Shown here: positions 33,563 to 47,556 of the stretch, in pieces | Numbering within the stretch: the stretch's first letter is position 1 | Layout: each line of letters begins with the position of its first letter | Origin: Petrolisthes cinctipes | Lineage: Eukaryota; Arthropoda; Malacostraca; Decapoda; Porcellanidae | Assembly: GCA_033782935.1 (NCBI GenBank) | Contig: JAWQEG010000630.1 | Location: forward strand, 900,501-964,500 | Length of the DNA: 64,000 nt | Direction of reading: 5' to 3' | The notes under the pieces: generated by a model | What the model saw: only the letters and a program-made list of their open reading frames with translations | Databases searched by the model: none | What the model was told of the DNA's origin: nothing | Position numbers and translations under genes: made by a program

Positions 33563-35880
33563 GTGATAGAGTATTTTCAAAATACAGGCCAAAAACATAC
33601 TGAAAATCGATCATTTAGGTGCCCAAAAGTCGATATGTGCATGCATCTTCTGTACCCGTTTATATCTCAAATTCTGGCCCTAAACATCCGAAAATTCGAT
33701 ATTTTGGGGTCCCAGAAGCGATCTGTACATGCCTACTCCGTGTTACAGTATTTTCAAAATTCAGGCCCAAAACATGCTGAAAATCGATATTTTTGGTGCC
33801 AAAAAGTCGATATCTCAAATTCAGTCCCAAAACACCCGAAAATTCGATATTTAGGGGTCCCAGAAGCGATCTGTACATGCATACTCCGTGTTAGAGTATT
33901 TTCAAAATGCATGATCAAAACATACTGAAAATCGATCTTTTAGGTGCACAAAAGTCGATATGCGCATGCATCTTCAGTACCCGTTTATATCTCAAATTCA
34001 GGCTCAAAACACCCGAAAATTCAATATTTTGGGGTCCCAGAAGCAATCTGTACATGCCTACTCAGTGTTAGAGTATTTTCAAAATACAGGCCCAAAACAT
34101 GCTGAAAATCGATATTTTAGATGCCCAAAGTCAATATGTGCATGTATTTTCTATACCCGTTTATATCTCAAATTCAGGCTCAAAACACCCGAAAATTCAA
34201 TATTTTGGGGTCCCAGAAGCAATCTGTACATGCCTACTCAGTGCTAGAATATTTTCAAAATATAGGCTAAAAACATGCTAAAAATCGATCTTTTAGGTGC
34301 CAAAAAGTCGATATCTCAAATTCAGTCCCAAAACACCCGAAAATTCGATATTTAGAGGTCCCAGAAGGTATCTGTACATGTCTACTCCGTGTTAGAGTAT
34401 TTTCAAAATACATGCTCAAAACATACTGAAAATCGATCTTTTAGGTGCCCAAAAGTCGATATGTGCATGCATCTTCAGTACCCGTTTATATCTCAAATTC
34501 AGGCTCAAAACACCCGAAAATTCAATATTTTGGGGTCCCAGAAGCAATCTGTACATGCCTACTCAGTGTTAGAGTATTTTCAAAATACAGGCCCAAAACA
34601 TGCTGAAAATCGATATTTTAGATGCCCAAAGTCAATATGTGTATGTATCTTCTGTACCCGTTTATATCTCAAATTCAGGCTCAAAACACCCGAAAATTCA
34701 ATATTTTGGGGTCCCAGAAGCAATCTGTACAGTGCTTGAATATTTTCAAAATATAGGCTAAAAACATGCTAAAAATCGATCTTTTCGGTGCCAAAAAGTC
34801 GATATCTCAAATTCAGTCCCAAAACACCCGAAAATTCGATATTTAGGGGTCCCAGAAGCGATCTGTACATGCCTACTCCGTGTTAGAGTATTTTCAAAAT
34901 ACATGCTCAAAACATACTGAAAATCGATCTTTTAGGTGCACAAAAGTCGATATGTGTATGCATCTTCAGTACCCGTTTATATCTCAAATTCAGGCTCAAA
35001 ACACCCGAAAATTCAATATTTTGGGGTCCCAGAAGCAATCTGTACATGCCTACTCAGTGCTAGAATATTTTCAAAATATAGGCTAAAAATATGCTAAAAA
35101 TCGATCTTTTAGTTGTCAAAAAGTCGATATCTCAAATTCAGTCCCAAAACACCCGAAAATTCGATATTTAGGGTTTCCAGAAGCGATCTGTACATGCCTA
35201 CTCCGTGTTAGAGTATTTTCAAAATACATGCTCAAAACTCAGTGCTAGAATATTTTCAAAATATAGGCTAAAAACATGCTAAAAATCGATCTTTTAGGTG
35301 CCAAAAAGTCGATATCTCAAATTCAGTCCCAAAACACCCGAAAATTCGATATTTAGGGGTCCCAGAAGCGATCTGTACATGCCTACTCCGTGTTAGAGTA
35401 TTTTCAAAATACATGCTCAAAACATACTGAAAATCGATCTTTTAGGTGCACAAAAGTCGATATGTGCATGCATCTTCAGTACCCGTTTATATCTCAAATT
35501 CAGGCTCAAAACACCCGAAAATTCAATATTTTGGGGTCCCAGAAGCAATCTGTACATGCCTACTCAGTGTTAGAGTATTTTCAAAATACAGGCCCAAAAC
35601 ATGCTGAAAATCGATATTTTAGATGCCCAAAGTCAATATGTGCATATATTTTCTGTACCCGTTTATATCTCAAATTCAGGCTCAAAACACCCGAAAATTC
35701 AATATTTTGGGGTCCCAGAAGCAATCTGTACATTGCTAGAATATTTTCAAAATATAGGCTAAAAACATGCTAAAAATCGATCTTTTAGGTGCCAAAAAGT
35801 CGATATCTCAAATTCAGTCCCAAAACACCCGAAAATTCGATATTTAGGGGTCCCAGAAGCGATCTGTACATGCCTAATCC
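33563..35880. repeat. Second copy of the 27571-30065 mosaic block
   Basis: Units start at 33563 (D, gatcatttagg), 33740 (E/F short), 33888 (A, aaaatgcatgatc), 34065 (B), 34241 (F/C), 34389 (A), 34566 (B, 10-bp deletion), 34732 (F, gtgcttgaat, gatcttttcggtgcc), 34880 (A), 35057 (F), 35205 (37-bp remnant), 35242 (F), 35390 (A), 35567 (B, 10-bp deletion in a slightly altered form), 35733 (F). The offset from the first copy is 5992 up to the F/C unit and 5815 afterwards, so one 177-bp monomer equivalent was lost. Confidence 0.94.
35205..35241. repeat. 37-bp remnant monomer
   Basis: Identical junction to that at 29390 (ctcaaaactcagtgctag). It lies in the duplicated block, 5815 bp downstream of the first, and is preceded by F with agggtttccag. 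Confidence 0.94.
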
Positions 35881-37031
35881 GTGTTAGAGTATTTTCAAAA
35901 TACATGCTCAAAACATACTGAAAATCGATCTTTTAGGTGCACAAAAGTCGATATGTGTATGCATCTTCAGTACCCGTTTATATCTCAAATTCAGGCTCAA
36001 AACACCCGAAAATTCAATATTTTGGGGTCCCAGAAGCAATCTGTACATGCCTACTCAGTGTTAGAGTATTTTCAAAATACAGGCCCAAAACATGCTGAAA
36101 ATCGATATTTTAGATGCCCAAAGTCAATATGTGCATGTATCTTCTGTACCCGTATATATCTCAAATTCAGGCTCAAAACACCCGAAAATTCAATATTTTG
36201 GGGTCCCAGAAGCAATCTGTACATGCCTACACAGTGCTAGAATATTTTCAAAATATAGGCTAAAAACATGCTAAAAATCGATCTTTTAGGTGCCCAAAAA
36301 TCGATATCTCAAATTCAGTCCCAAAACACCCGAAAATTCGATATTTAGAGGTCCCAGAAGGTATCTGTACATGCCTACTCCGTGATAGAGTATTTTCAAA
36401 ATACAGGCCAAAAACATACTGAAAATCGATCTTTTAGGTGCCCAAAAGTCGATATGTGCATGCATCTTCTTTACCCGTTTATATCTCAAATTCTGGCCCT
36501 AAACACCCGAAAATTCGATATTTTGGGGTCCCAGAAGCGATCTGTACATGCCTACTCCGTGTTACAGTATTTTCAAAATTCAGGCCCCAAACATGCTGAA
36601 AATCGATATTTTTGGTGCCAAAAAGTCGATATCTCAAATTCAGTCCCAAAACACCCGAAAATTCGATATTTAGGGGTCCCAGAAGCGATCTGTACATGCA
36701 TACTCCGTGTTAGAGTATTTTCAAAATACATGCTCAAAACATACTGAAAATCGATATTTTAGGTGCACAAAAGTCGATATGTGCATGCATCTTCAGTACC
36801 CGTTTATATCTCAAATTCAGGCTCTAAACACCCGAAAATTCAATATTTTGGGGTCCCAGAAGCAATCTGTACATGCCTACACAGTGCTAGAATATTTTCA
36901 AAATATAGGCTAAAAACATGCTAAAAATCGACATTTTACTTGTCAATAAATCGATATCTCAAATTCAGTCCCAAAACACCCGAAAATTCGATATTTAGAG
37001 TTCCCAGAAGGTATCTGTACATGCCTACTCC
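35881..37031. repeat. Block A, B, C-like, D, E/F short, A, C
   Basis: Units start at 35881 (A), 36058 (B), 36234 (C-like), 36382 (D, gtgatagag), 36559 (E/F short hybrid), 36707 (A) and 36884 (C, with ttttacttgtcaataaatcg). The E/F hybrid (148 bp) begins gtgttacag and passes from tatttttggtgcc into the short-form junction, as at 27748, 33740, 60668 and 62141. Confidence 0.92.
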
Positions 37032-39210
37032 GTGTTAGAGTATTTTCAAAATACAAGCCAAAAACATACTGAAAATCGATCTTTTAGGTGCCCAAAAGTC
37101 GATATGTGCATGCATCTTCTGTACCCGTTTATATCTCAAATTCTGGCCCTAAACACCCGAAAATTCGATATTTTGGGGTCCCAGAAGCGATCTGTACATG
37201 CCTACTCCGTGTTAGAGTATTTTCAAAATTCAGGCCCAAAACATGCTGAAAATCGATATTTTTGGTGCCCAAAGTCAATATGTGCATATATCTTCTGTAC
37301 CCGTTTATATCTCAAATTCAGGCTCAAAACACCCTAAAATTCAATATTTTGGGGTCCCAGAAGCAATCTGTACATGCCTACTCAGTGCTAGAATATTTTC
37401 AAAATATAGGCTAAAAACATGCTAAAAATCGATCTTTTAGGTGCCAAAAAGTCGATATCTCAAATTCAGTCCCAAAACACCCGAAAATTCGATATTTAGG
37501 GGTCCCAGAAGCGATCTGTACATGCCTACTCCGTGTTAGAGTATTTTCAAAATACATGCTCAAAACATACTGAAAATCGATCTTTTAGGTGCACAAAAGT
37601 CGATATGTGCATGCATCTTCAGTACCCGTTTATATCTCAAATTCAGGCTCAAAACACCCGAAAATTCAATATTTTGGGGTCCCAGAAGCAATCTGTACAT
37701 GCCTACTTAGTGTTAGAGTATTTTCAATATACAGGCATAAAACATGCTGAAAATCGATATTTTAGATGCCCAAAGTCAATATGTGCATGTATCTTCTGTA
37801 CCCGTTTATATCTCAAATTCAGGCTCCAAACACCCGAAAATTCAATATTTTGGGGTCCCAGAAGCAATCTGTACATGCCTACACAGTGCTAGAATATTTT
37901 CAAAATATAGGCTAAAAACATGCTAAAAATAGACATTTTAGGTGCCAAAAAATCGATATCTCAAATTCAATCCCAAAACACCCGAAAATTCGATATTTAG
38001 AGGTCCCAGAAGGTATCTGTACATGGCTACTCCGTGTTAGAGTATTTTCAAAATACAGGCCAAAAACATACTGAAAATCGATCTTTTAGGTGCCCAAAAG
38101 TCGATATGTGCATGCATCTTCTGTACCCGTTTATATCTCAAATTCTGGCCCTAAACACCCGAAAATTCGATATTTTGGGGTCCCAGAAGCGATCTGTACA
38201 TGCCTACTCCGTGTTAGAGTATTTTCAAAATTCAGGCCCAAAACATGCTGAAAATCGATATTTTTGGTGCCCAAAGTCAATATGTGCATGTATCTTCTGT
38301 ACCCGTTTATATCTCAAATTCGGGCTCAAAACACCCGAAAATTCAATATTTTGGGGTCCCAGAAGCAATCTGTACATGCCTACTCAGTGCTAGAATATTT
38401 TCAAAATATAGGCTAAAAACATGCTGAAAATCGATATTTTAGATGCCCAAAGTCAATATGTGCATGTATCTTCTGTACCCGTTTATATCTCAAATTCAGG
38501 CTCAAAACACCCGAAAATTCAATATTTTGGGGTCCCAGAAGCAATCTGTACATGCCTACACAGTGCTAGAATATTTTCAAAATATAGGCTAAAAACATTG
38601 TAAATATCGATCTTTTAGGTGCCAAAAAGTCGATATCTCAAATTCAGTCCCAAAACACACGAAAATTCGATATTTTGGGGTCCCAGAAGCGATCTGTACA
38701 TGCCTACTCAGTGTTAGAGTATTTTCAAAATACATGCCCAAAACATGCTGAAAATCGATATTTTAGATGCCCAAAGTCAATATGTGCATGCATCTTCTGT
38801 ACCCGTTTATATCTCAAATTCAGGCTCAAAACACCCGAAAATTCGATATTTTTGGGTCCCAGAAGCGATCTGTACATGCCTACTCCGTGTTAGAATATTT
38901 TCAAAATTCAGGCCCAAAACATGCTGAAAATCGATATTTTTGGTGCCCAAAGTCAATATGTGCATGTATCTTCTGTACCCGTTTATATCTCAAATTCAGG
39001 CTCAAAACACCCGAAAATTCAATATTTTGGGGTCCCAGAAGCAATCTGTACATGCCTACTCAGTGCTAGAATATTTTCAAAATATAGGCTAAAAACATGC
39101 TAAAAATCGATCTTTTAGGTGCCAAAAAGTCGATATCTCAAATTCAGTCCCAAAACACCCGAAAATTCGATATTTAGGGGTCCCAGAAGCGATCTGTACA
39201 TGCCTACTCC
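37032..39210. repeat. Block D, E, F, A, B, C, D, E, F/B, F, B, E, F
   Basis: Units start at 37032, 37209, 37385, 37533, 37710, 37886, 38034, 38211, 38387 (F/B hybrid, 176 bp), 38563 (F, acattgtaaatatcg), 38711 (B), 38887 (E) and 39063 (F). The hybrid at 38387 resembles that at 2337. The E at 38887 lies next to B without an intervening C-D. Confidence 0.92.
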
Positions 39211-41037
39211 GTGTTAGAGTATTTTCAAAATACATGCTCAAAACATACTGAAAATCGATCTTTTAGGTGCACAAAAGTCGATATGTGCATGCATCTTCAG
39301 TACCCGTTTATATCTCAAATTCAGGCTCAAAACACCCGAAAATTCAATATTTTGGGGTCCCAGAAGCAATCTGTACATGCCTACTCAGTGTTAGAGTATT
39401 TTCAAAATACAGGCCCAAAACATGCTGAAAATCGATATTTTAGATGCCCAAAGTCAATATGTGCATGTATCTTCTGTACCCGTTTATATCTCAAATTCAG
39501 GCTCAAAACACCCGAAAATTCAATATTTTGGGGTCCCAGAAGCAATCTGTACATGCCTACACAGTGCTAGAATGTTTTCAAAATATAGGCTAAAAACATG
39601 CTAAAAATCGATCTTTTAGGTGCCAAAAAGTCGATATCTCAAATTCAGTCCCAAAACACACGAAAATTCGATATTTTGGGGTCCCAGAAGCAATCTGTAC
39701 ATGCCTACTCAGTGTTAGAGTATTTTCAAAATACAGGCCCAAAACATACTGAAAATCGATATTTTAGATGCCCAAAGTCAATATGTGCATGTATGTTCTG
39801 TACCCGTTTATATCTCAAATTCAGGCTCAAAACACCCGAAAATTCAATATTTTGGGGTCCCAGAAGCAATCTGTAGAAGCCTACTCAGTGCTAGAATATT
39901 TTCAAAATATAGGCAAAAAACATGCTAAAAATCGATCTTTTAGGTACCAAAAAGTCGATATCTCAAATTCAGTCCCAAAACACCCGAAAATTCGATATTA
40001 AGGGGTCCCAGAAGCGATCTGTACATGCCTACTCCGTGTTAGAGTATTTTCAAAATACATGCTCAAAACATACTGAAAATCGATCTTTTAGGTGCACAAA
40101 AGTCGATATGTGCATGCATCTTCAGTACCCGTTTATATCTCAAATTCAGGCTCAAAACACCCGAAAATTCAATATTTTGGGGTCCCAGAAGCAATCTGTA
40201 CATTCCTACTCAGTGTTAGAGTATTTTCAAAATTCAGGCCCAAAACATGCTGAAAATCGATATTTTAGATGCCCAAAGTCAATATGTGCATGTATTTTCT
40301 GTACCCGTTTATATCTCAAATTCAGGCTCAAAACACCCGAAAATTCAATATTTTGGGGTCCCAGAAGCAATCTGTACATGCCTACACAGTGCTAGAATAT
40401 TTTCAAAATATAGGCTAAAAACATGCTAAAAATCGACATTTTAGGTGTCAAAAAAATGATATCTCAAATTCAGTCCCAAAACACCCGAAAATTCGATATT
40501 TAGAGGTCCCAGAAGGTATCTGTACATGCCTACTCCGTGTTAGAGTATTTTCAAAATACAGGCCAAAAACATACTGAAAATCGATCTTTTAGGTGCACAA
40601 AAGTCGATATGTGCATGCATCTTCTGTACCCGTTTATATCTCAAATTCTGGCCCTAAACACCCGAAAATTCGATATTTTGGGGTCCCAGAAGCGATCTGT
40701 ACATGCTTACTCCGTGTTAGAGTATTTTCAAAATTCAGGCCCAAAACATGCTGAAAATCGATATTTTTGGTGCCCAAAGTCAATATGTGCATGTATCTTC
40801 TGTACCCGTTTATATCTCAAATTCAGGCTCAAAACACCCGAAAATTCAATATTTTGGGGTCCCAGAAGCAATCTGTACATGCCTACTCAGTGCTAGAATA
40901 TTTTCAAAATATAGGCTAAAAACATGCTAAAAATCGATCTTTTAGGTGCCAAAAAGTCGATATCTCAAATTCAGTCCCAAAACACCCGAAAATTCGATAT
41001 TTAGGGGTCCCAGAAGCGATCTGTACATGCCTACTCC
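39211..41037. repeat. Block A, B, F, B, F then one 1002-bp repeat
   Basis: Units start at 39211 (A), 39388 (B), 39564 (F with A-like end), 39712 (B), 39888 (F), followed by a 1002-bp unit at 40036 (A), 40213 (B/E), 40389 (C), 40537 (D), 40714 (E), 40890 (F). The F at 39888 has aggcaaaaaacatgct and attaaggggtccc; the first change also occurs at 42541. Confidence 0.93.
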
Positions 41038-43690
41038 GTGTTAGAGTATTTTCAAAATACATGCTCAAAACATACTGAAAATCGATCTTTTAGGTGCACA
41101 AAAGTCGATATGTGCATGCATCTTCAGTACCCGTTTATATCTCAAATTCAGGCTCAAAACACCCGAAAATTCAATATTTTGGGGTCCCAGAAGCAATCTG
41201 TACATGCCTACTCAGTGTTAGAGTATTTTCAAAATTCAGGCCCAAAACATGCTGAAAATCGATATTTTAGATGCCCAAAAGTCGATATGTGCATGCATCT
41301 TCTGTACCCGTTTATATCTCAAATTCAGGCTCAAAACACCCGAAAATTCAATATTTTGGGGTCCCAGAAGCAATCTGTACATGCCTACTCAGTGCTAGAA
41401 TATTTTCAAAATATAGGCTAAAAACATGCTAAAAATCGATCTTTTAGGTGCCAAAAAGACGATATCTCAAATTCAGTCCCAAAACACCCGAAAATTCGAT
41501 ATTTAGGGGTCCCAGAAGCGATCTGTACATGCCTACTCCGTGTTAGAGTATTTTCAAAATACATGCTCAAAACATACTGAAAATCGATCTTTTAGGTGCA
41601 CAAAAGTCGATATGTGCATGCATCTTCAGTACCCGTTTATATCTCAAATTCAGGCTCAAAACACCCGAAAATTCAATATTTTGGGGTCCCAGAAGCAATC
41701 TGTACATGCCTACTCAGTGTTAGAGTATTTTCAAAATACAGGCCCAAAACATGCTGAAAATCGATATTTTAGATGCCCAAAGTCAATATGTGCATGTATC
41801 TTCTGTACCCGTTTATATCTCAAATTCAGGCTCAAAACACCCGAACATTCAATATTTTGGGGTCCCAGAAGCAATCTGTACATGCCTACACAGTGCTAGA
41901 ATATTTTCAAAATATAGGCTAAAAACATGCTAAAAATCGATCTTTTAGGTGCCAAAAAGTCGATATCTCAAATTCAGTCCCAAAACACCCGAAAATTCGA
42001 TATTTTGGGGTCCCAGAAGCAATCTGTACATGCCTACTCAGTGTTAGAGTATTTTCAAAATACATGCCCAAAACATGCTGAAAATCGATATTTTAGATGC
42101 CCAAAGTCAATATGTGCATGTATCTTCTGTACCCGTTTATATCTCAAATTCAGGCTCAAAACACCCGAAAATTCAATATTTTGGGGTCCCAGAAGCAATC
42201 TGTACATGCCTACACAGTGCTAGAATATTTTCAAAATATAGGCTAAAAACATGCTAAAAATCGATCTTTTAGGTGCCAAAAAGTCGATATCTCAAATTCA
42301 GTCCCAAAACACCCGAAAATTCGATATTTTGGGGTCCTAGAAGCAATCTGTACATGCCTACTCAGTGTTAGAGTATTTTCAAAATACATGCCCAAAACAT
42401 GCTGAAAATCGATATTTTAGATGCCCAAAGTCAATATGTGCATGTATCTTCTCTACCCGTTTATATCTCAAATTCAGGCTCAAAACACCCGAAAATTCAA
42501 TATTTTGGGGTCCCAGAAGCAATCTGTACAAGCCTACTCAGTGCTAGAATATTTTCAAAATATAGGCAAAAAACATGCTAAAAATCGATCTTTTAGGTGC
42601 CAAAAAGTAGATATCTCAAATTCAGTCCCAAAACACCCGAAAATTCGATATTTAGGGGTCCCAGAAGCGATCTGTACATGCCTACTCCGTGTTAGAGTAT
42701 TTTCAAAATACATGCTCAAAACATACTGAAAATCGATCTTTTAGGTGCACAAAAGTCGATATGTGCATGCATCTTCAGTACCCGTTTATATCTCAAATTC
42801 AGGCTCAAAACACCCGAAAATTCAATATTTTGGGGTCCCAGAAGCAATCTGTACATGCCTACTCAGTGTTAGAGTATTTTCAAAATTCAGGCCCAAAACA
42901 TGCTGAAAATCGATATTTTAGATGCCCAAAGTCAATATGTGCATGTATTTTCTGTACCCGTTTATATCTCAAATTCAGGCTCAAAACACCCGAAAATTCA
43001 ATATTTTGGGGTCCCAGAAGCAATCTGTACATGCCTACACAGTGCTAGAATATTTTCAAAATATAGACTAAAAACATGCTAAAAATCGACATTTTAGGTG
43101 CCAAAAAGTAGATATCTCAAATTCAGTCCCAAAACACCCGCAAATTCAATATTTAGGGGTCCCAGAAGCGATCTGTACATGCCTACTCCGTGTTAGAGTA
43201 TTTTCAAAATACATGCTCAAAACATACTGAAAATCGATCTTTTAGGTGCACAAAAGTCGATATGTGCATGCATCTTCAGTACCCGTTTATATCTCAAATT
43301 CAGGCTCAAAACACCCGAAAATTCAATATTTTGGGGTCCCAGAAGCAATCTGTACATGCCTACTCAGTGTTAGAGTATTTTCAAAATTCAGGCCCAAAAC
43401 ATGCTGAAAATCGATATTTTAGATGCCCAAAGTCAATATGTGCATGTATTTTCTGTACCCGTTTATATCTCAAATTCAGGCTCAAAACACCCGAAAATTC
43501 AATATTTTGGGGTCCCAGAAGCAATCTGTACATGCCTACACAGTGCTAGAATATTTTCAAAATATAGGCTAAAAACATGCTAAAAATAGACATTTTAGGT
43601 GTCAAAAAATCGATATCTCAAATTCAGTCCCAAAACACCCGAAAATTCGATATTTAGAGGTCCCAGAAGGTATCTGTACATGCCTACTCC
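41038..43690. repeat. Mosaic block rich in A-B and B-F dimers
   Basis: Units start at 41038 (A), 41215 (B/A-type hybrid, 177 bp), 41392 (F), 41540 (A), 41717 (B), 41893 (F), 42041 (B), 42217 (F), 42365 (B), 42541 (F), 42689 (A), 42866 (B), 43042 (F/C), 43190 (A), 43367 (B), 43543 (C). The F units at 41893 and 42217 have A-like ends, producing a short B-F tandem of 324 bp. D and E are absent from the whole block. Confidence 0.92.
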
Positions 43691-45014
43691 GTGTTAGAGT
43701 ATTTTCAAAATACAGGCCAAAAACATACTGAAAATCGATCTTTTAGGTGCACAAAAGTCGATATGTGCATGCATCTTCTGTACCCGTTTATATCTCAAAT
43801 TCTGGCCCTAAACACCCGAAAATTCGATATTTTGGGGTCCCAGAAGCGATCTGTACATGCCTACTCAGTGCTAGAATATTTTCAAAATATAGGCTAAAAA
43901 TATGCTAAAAATCGATCTTTTAGGGGCCAAAAAGTCGATATCTCAAATTCAGTCCCAAAACACCCGAAAATTCGATATTTAGGGGTTCCAGAAACGATCT
44001 GTACATGCCTACTCCGTGTTAGAGTATTTTCAAAATACATGCTCAAAACTCAGTGCTAGAATATTTTCAAAATATAGGCTAAAAACATGCTAAAAATCGA
44101 TCTTTTAGGTGCCAAAAAGTCGATATCTCAAATTCAGTCCCAAAACACCCGAAAATTCGATATTTAGGGGTCCCAGAAGCGATCTGTACATGCCTACTCC
44201 GTGTTAGAGTATTTTCAAAATACATGCTCAAAACATACTGAAAATCGATATTTTTGGTGCCAAAAGTCGATATGTGCATGCATCTTCAGTACCCGTTTAT
44301 ATCTCAAATTCAGGCTCAAAACACCCGAAAATTCGATATTTTGGGGTCTCAGAAGCAATCTGTACATGCCTACTCAGTGTTAGAGTATTTTCAAAATACA
44401 GGCCCAAAACATGCTGAAAATCGATATTTTTGGTGCCAAAAGTCAATATGTGCATGTATCTTCTGTACCCGTTTATATCTCAAATTCAGGCTCAAAACAC
44501 CCGAAAATTCAATATTTTGGGGTCCCAGAAGCAATCTGTACAGTGCTAGAATATTTTCAAAATATAGGCTAAAAACATGCTAAAAATCGATCTTTTAGGT
44601 GCCAAAAAGTCGATATCTCAAATTCAGTCCCAAAACACCCGAAAATTCGATATTTAGGGGTCCCAGAAGCGATCTGTACATGCCTACTCCGTGTTAGAGT
44701 ATTTTCAAAATACATTCTCAAAACATACTGAAAATCGATATTTTTGGAGCCCAAAGTCAATATGTGCATTTATCTTCTGTACCCGTTTATATCTCAAATT
44801 CAGGCTCAAAACACCCGAAAATTCAATATTTTGGGGTCCCAGAAGCAATCTGTACATGCATACTCAGTGCTAGAATATTTTCACAATATAGGCTAAAAAC
44901 ATGCTAAAAATCGATCTTTTAGGTGCCAAAAAGTCGATATCTCAAATTCAGTCCCAAAACACCCGAAAATTCGATATTTAGAGGTCCCAGAAGGTATCTG
45001 TACATGGCTACTCC
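43691..45014. repeat. Block D, F, 37-bp remnant, F, E/A, B/E, F, E, F/C
   Basis: Units start at 43691 (D), 43868 (F), 44016 (37-bp remnant), 44053 (F), 44201 (A/E hybrid, 176 bp), 44377 (B/E hybrid with 10-bp deletion), 44543 (F), 44691 (E-like with acattctc) and 44867 (F/C). This is the only 510-bp unit in which D takes the place of A. Confidence 0.92.
44016..44052. repeat. 37-bp remnant monomer
   Basis: Same 140-bp deletion junction. The preceding F has aggggttccagaaacg and the unit before that is D rather than A. Confidence 0.94.
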
Positions 45015-47371
45015 GTGTTAGAGTATTTTCAAAATACAGGCCAAAAACATACTGAAAATCGATCTTTTAGGTGCCCAAAAGTCGATATGTGCATGCATCT
45101 TCTGTACCCGTTTATATCTCAAATTCTGGCCCTAAACACCCGAAAATTCGATATTTTGGGGTCCCAGATGCGATCTGTACATGCCTACTCCGTGTTAGAG
45201 TATTTTCAAAATTCAGGCCCAAAACATGCTGAAAATCGATATTTTTGGCGCCCAAAGTCAATATGTGCATGTATCTTCTGTACCCGTTTATATCTCAAAT
45301 TCAGGCTCAAAACACCCGAAAATTCAATATTTTGGGGTCCCAGAAGCAATCTGTACATGCCTACACAGTGCTAGAATATTTTCGAAATATAGACTAAAAA
45401 CATGCTAAAAATCGACATTTTAGGTGCCAAAAAATCGATATCTCAAATTTAGTCCCAAAACACCCGAAAATTCCATATTTAGGGGTCCCAGAAGCGATCT
45501 GTACATGCCTACTCCGTGTTAGAGTATTTTCAAAATACATGCTCAAAACATACTGAAAATCGATCTTTTAGGTGCACAAAAGTCGATATGTGCATGCATC
45601 TTCAGTACCCGTTTATATCTCAAATTCAGGCTCAAAACACCCGAAAATTCAATATTTTGGGGTCCCAGAAGCAATCTGTACATGCCTACTCAGTGTTAGA
45701 GTATTTTCAAAATACAGGCCCAAAACATGCTGAAAATCGATATTTTAGATGCCCAAAGTCAATATGTGCATGTATCTTCTGTACCCGTTTATATCTCAAA
45801 TTCAGGTTCAAAATGCCCGAAAATTCAATATTTTGGGGTCCCAGAAGCAATCTGTACATGCCTACACAGTGCTAGAATATTTTCAAAATATAGGCTAAAA
45901 ACATGCTAAAAATAGACATTTTAGGTGCCAAAAAATCGAAATCTCAAATTCAGTCCCAAAACACCCGAAAATTCGATATTTAGAGGTCCCAGAAGGTATC
46001 TGTACATGGCTACTCCGTGTTAGAGTATTTTCAAAATACAGGCCAAAAACATACTGAAAATCGATCTTTTAGGTGCCCAAAAGTCGATATGTGCATGCAT
46101 CTTCTGTACCCGTTTATATCTCAAATTCTGGCCCTAAACACCCGAAAATTCGATATTTTGGGGTCCCAGAAGCGATCTGTACATGCCTACTCCGTGTTAG
46201 AGTATTTTCAAAATTCATGCCCAAAACATGCTGAAAATCGATATTTTTGGTGCCCAAAGTCAATATGTGCATGTATCTTCTGTACCCGTTTATATCTCAA
46301 ATTCAGGCTCAAAACACCCGAAAATTCAATATTTTGGGGTCCCAGAAGCAATCTGTACATGCCTACTCAGTGCTAGAATATTTTCAAAATATAGGCTAAA
46401 AACATGCTAAAAATCGATCTTTTAGGTGCCAAAAAGTCGATATCTCAAATTCAGTCCCAAAACACCTGAAAATTCGATATTTAGGGGTCCCAGAAGCGAT
46501 CTGTACATGCCTACTCCGTGTTATAGTATTTTCAAAATACATGCTCAAAACATACTGAAAATCGATCTTTTAGGTGCACAAAAGTCGATATGTGCATGCA
46601 TCTTCAGTACCCGTTTATATCTCAAATTCAGGCTCAAAACACCCGAAAATGCAATATTTTGGGGTCCCAGAAGCAATCTGTACATGCCTACTCAGTGTTA
46701 GAGTATTTTCAAAATTCAGGCCCAAAACATGCTGAAAATCGATATTTTAGATGCCCAAAGTCAATATGTGCATGTATTTTCTGTACCCGTTTATATCTCA
46801 AATTCAGGCTCAAAACACCCGAAAATTCAATATTTTGGGGTCCCAGAAGCAATTTGTACATGCCTACACAGTGCTAGAATATTTTCAAAATATAGGCTAA
46901 AAACATGCTAAAAATCGACATTTTAGGTGTAAAAAAATCGATATCTCAAATTCAGTCCCAAAACACCCGAAAATTCGATATTTAGAGGTCCCAGAAGGTA
47001 TCTGTACATGCCTACTCCGTGTTAGAGTATTTTCAAAATACAGGCCAAAAACATACTGAAAATCGATCTTTTTGGTGCCCAAAAGTCGATATGTGCATGC
47101 ATCTTCTGTAACCGTTTATATCTCAAATTCTGGCCTTAAACACCCGAAAATTCGATATTTTGGGGTCCCAGAAGCGATCTGTACATGCCTATTCCGTGTT
47201 AGAGTATTTTCAAAATTCAGGCCCAAAACATGCTGAAAATCGATATTTTTGGTGCCCAAAGTCAATATGTGCATGTATCTTCCGTACCCGTTTATATCTC
47301 AAATTCAGGCTCAAAACACCCGAAAATTCAATATTTTGGGGTCCCAGAAGCAATCTGTACATGCCTACTCA
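45015..47371. repeat. D, E, C, then 1002-bp repeats
   Basis: After D (45015), E (45192) and a C-like unit (45368), regular A-B-C-D-E-F copies begin at 45516 and 46518. The second runs to 47519, so its F (47372) also belongs to the following block. Shared private changes include cagactaaaaacatgct at 45368 and gtgtaaaaaaatcg at 46871. Confidence 0.94.
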
Positions 47372-47519
47372 GTGCTAGAATATTTTCAAAATATAGGCTA
47401 AAAACATGCTAAAAATCGATCTTTTAGGTGCCAAAAAGTCGATATCTCAAATTCAGTCCCAAAACACCCGAAAATTCGATATTTAGGGGTTCCAGAAGCG
47501 ATCTGTACATGCCTACTCC

Positions 47520-47556
47520 GTGTTAGAGTATTTTCAAATTACATGCTCAAAACTCA
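47520..47556. repeat. 37-bp remnant monomer
   Basis: Same junction, with one private change (tcaaattacatgctc). The preceding F has aggggttccag and closes a 1002-bp repeat. Confidence 0.93.

Larger units (their letters stand above)
31598..35880. repeat. Large segmental duplication, copy 2 (4283 bp)
   Basis: It has the same order and shared rare markers as 24603-30065: ctgtacaagcctac, ctgttcatgcc, gcgaactgtac, gatcatttagg, aaaatgcatgatc, gatcttttcggtgcc, and the remnant at matching position. Offsets step from 6995 to 5992 to 5815 as the two deletions are passed. The stretch 30066-31597 separates the two copies. Confidence 0.9.

Noticed and set aside
22098..35880. Treating the long duplications purely as assembly error
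   Set aside because: The copies differ by scattered single bases and by deletions of exact repeat-unit size, which fits real array evolution. Collapse or false duplication cannot be excluded without the reads.
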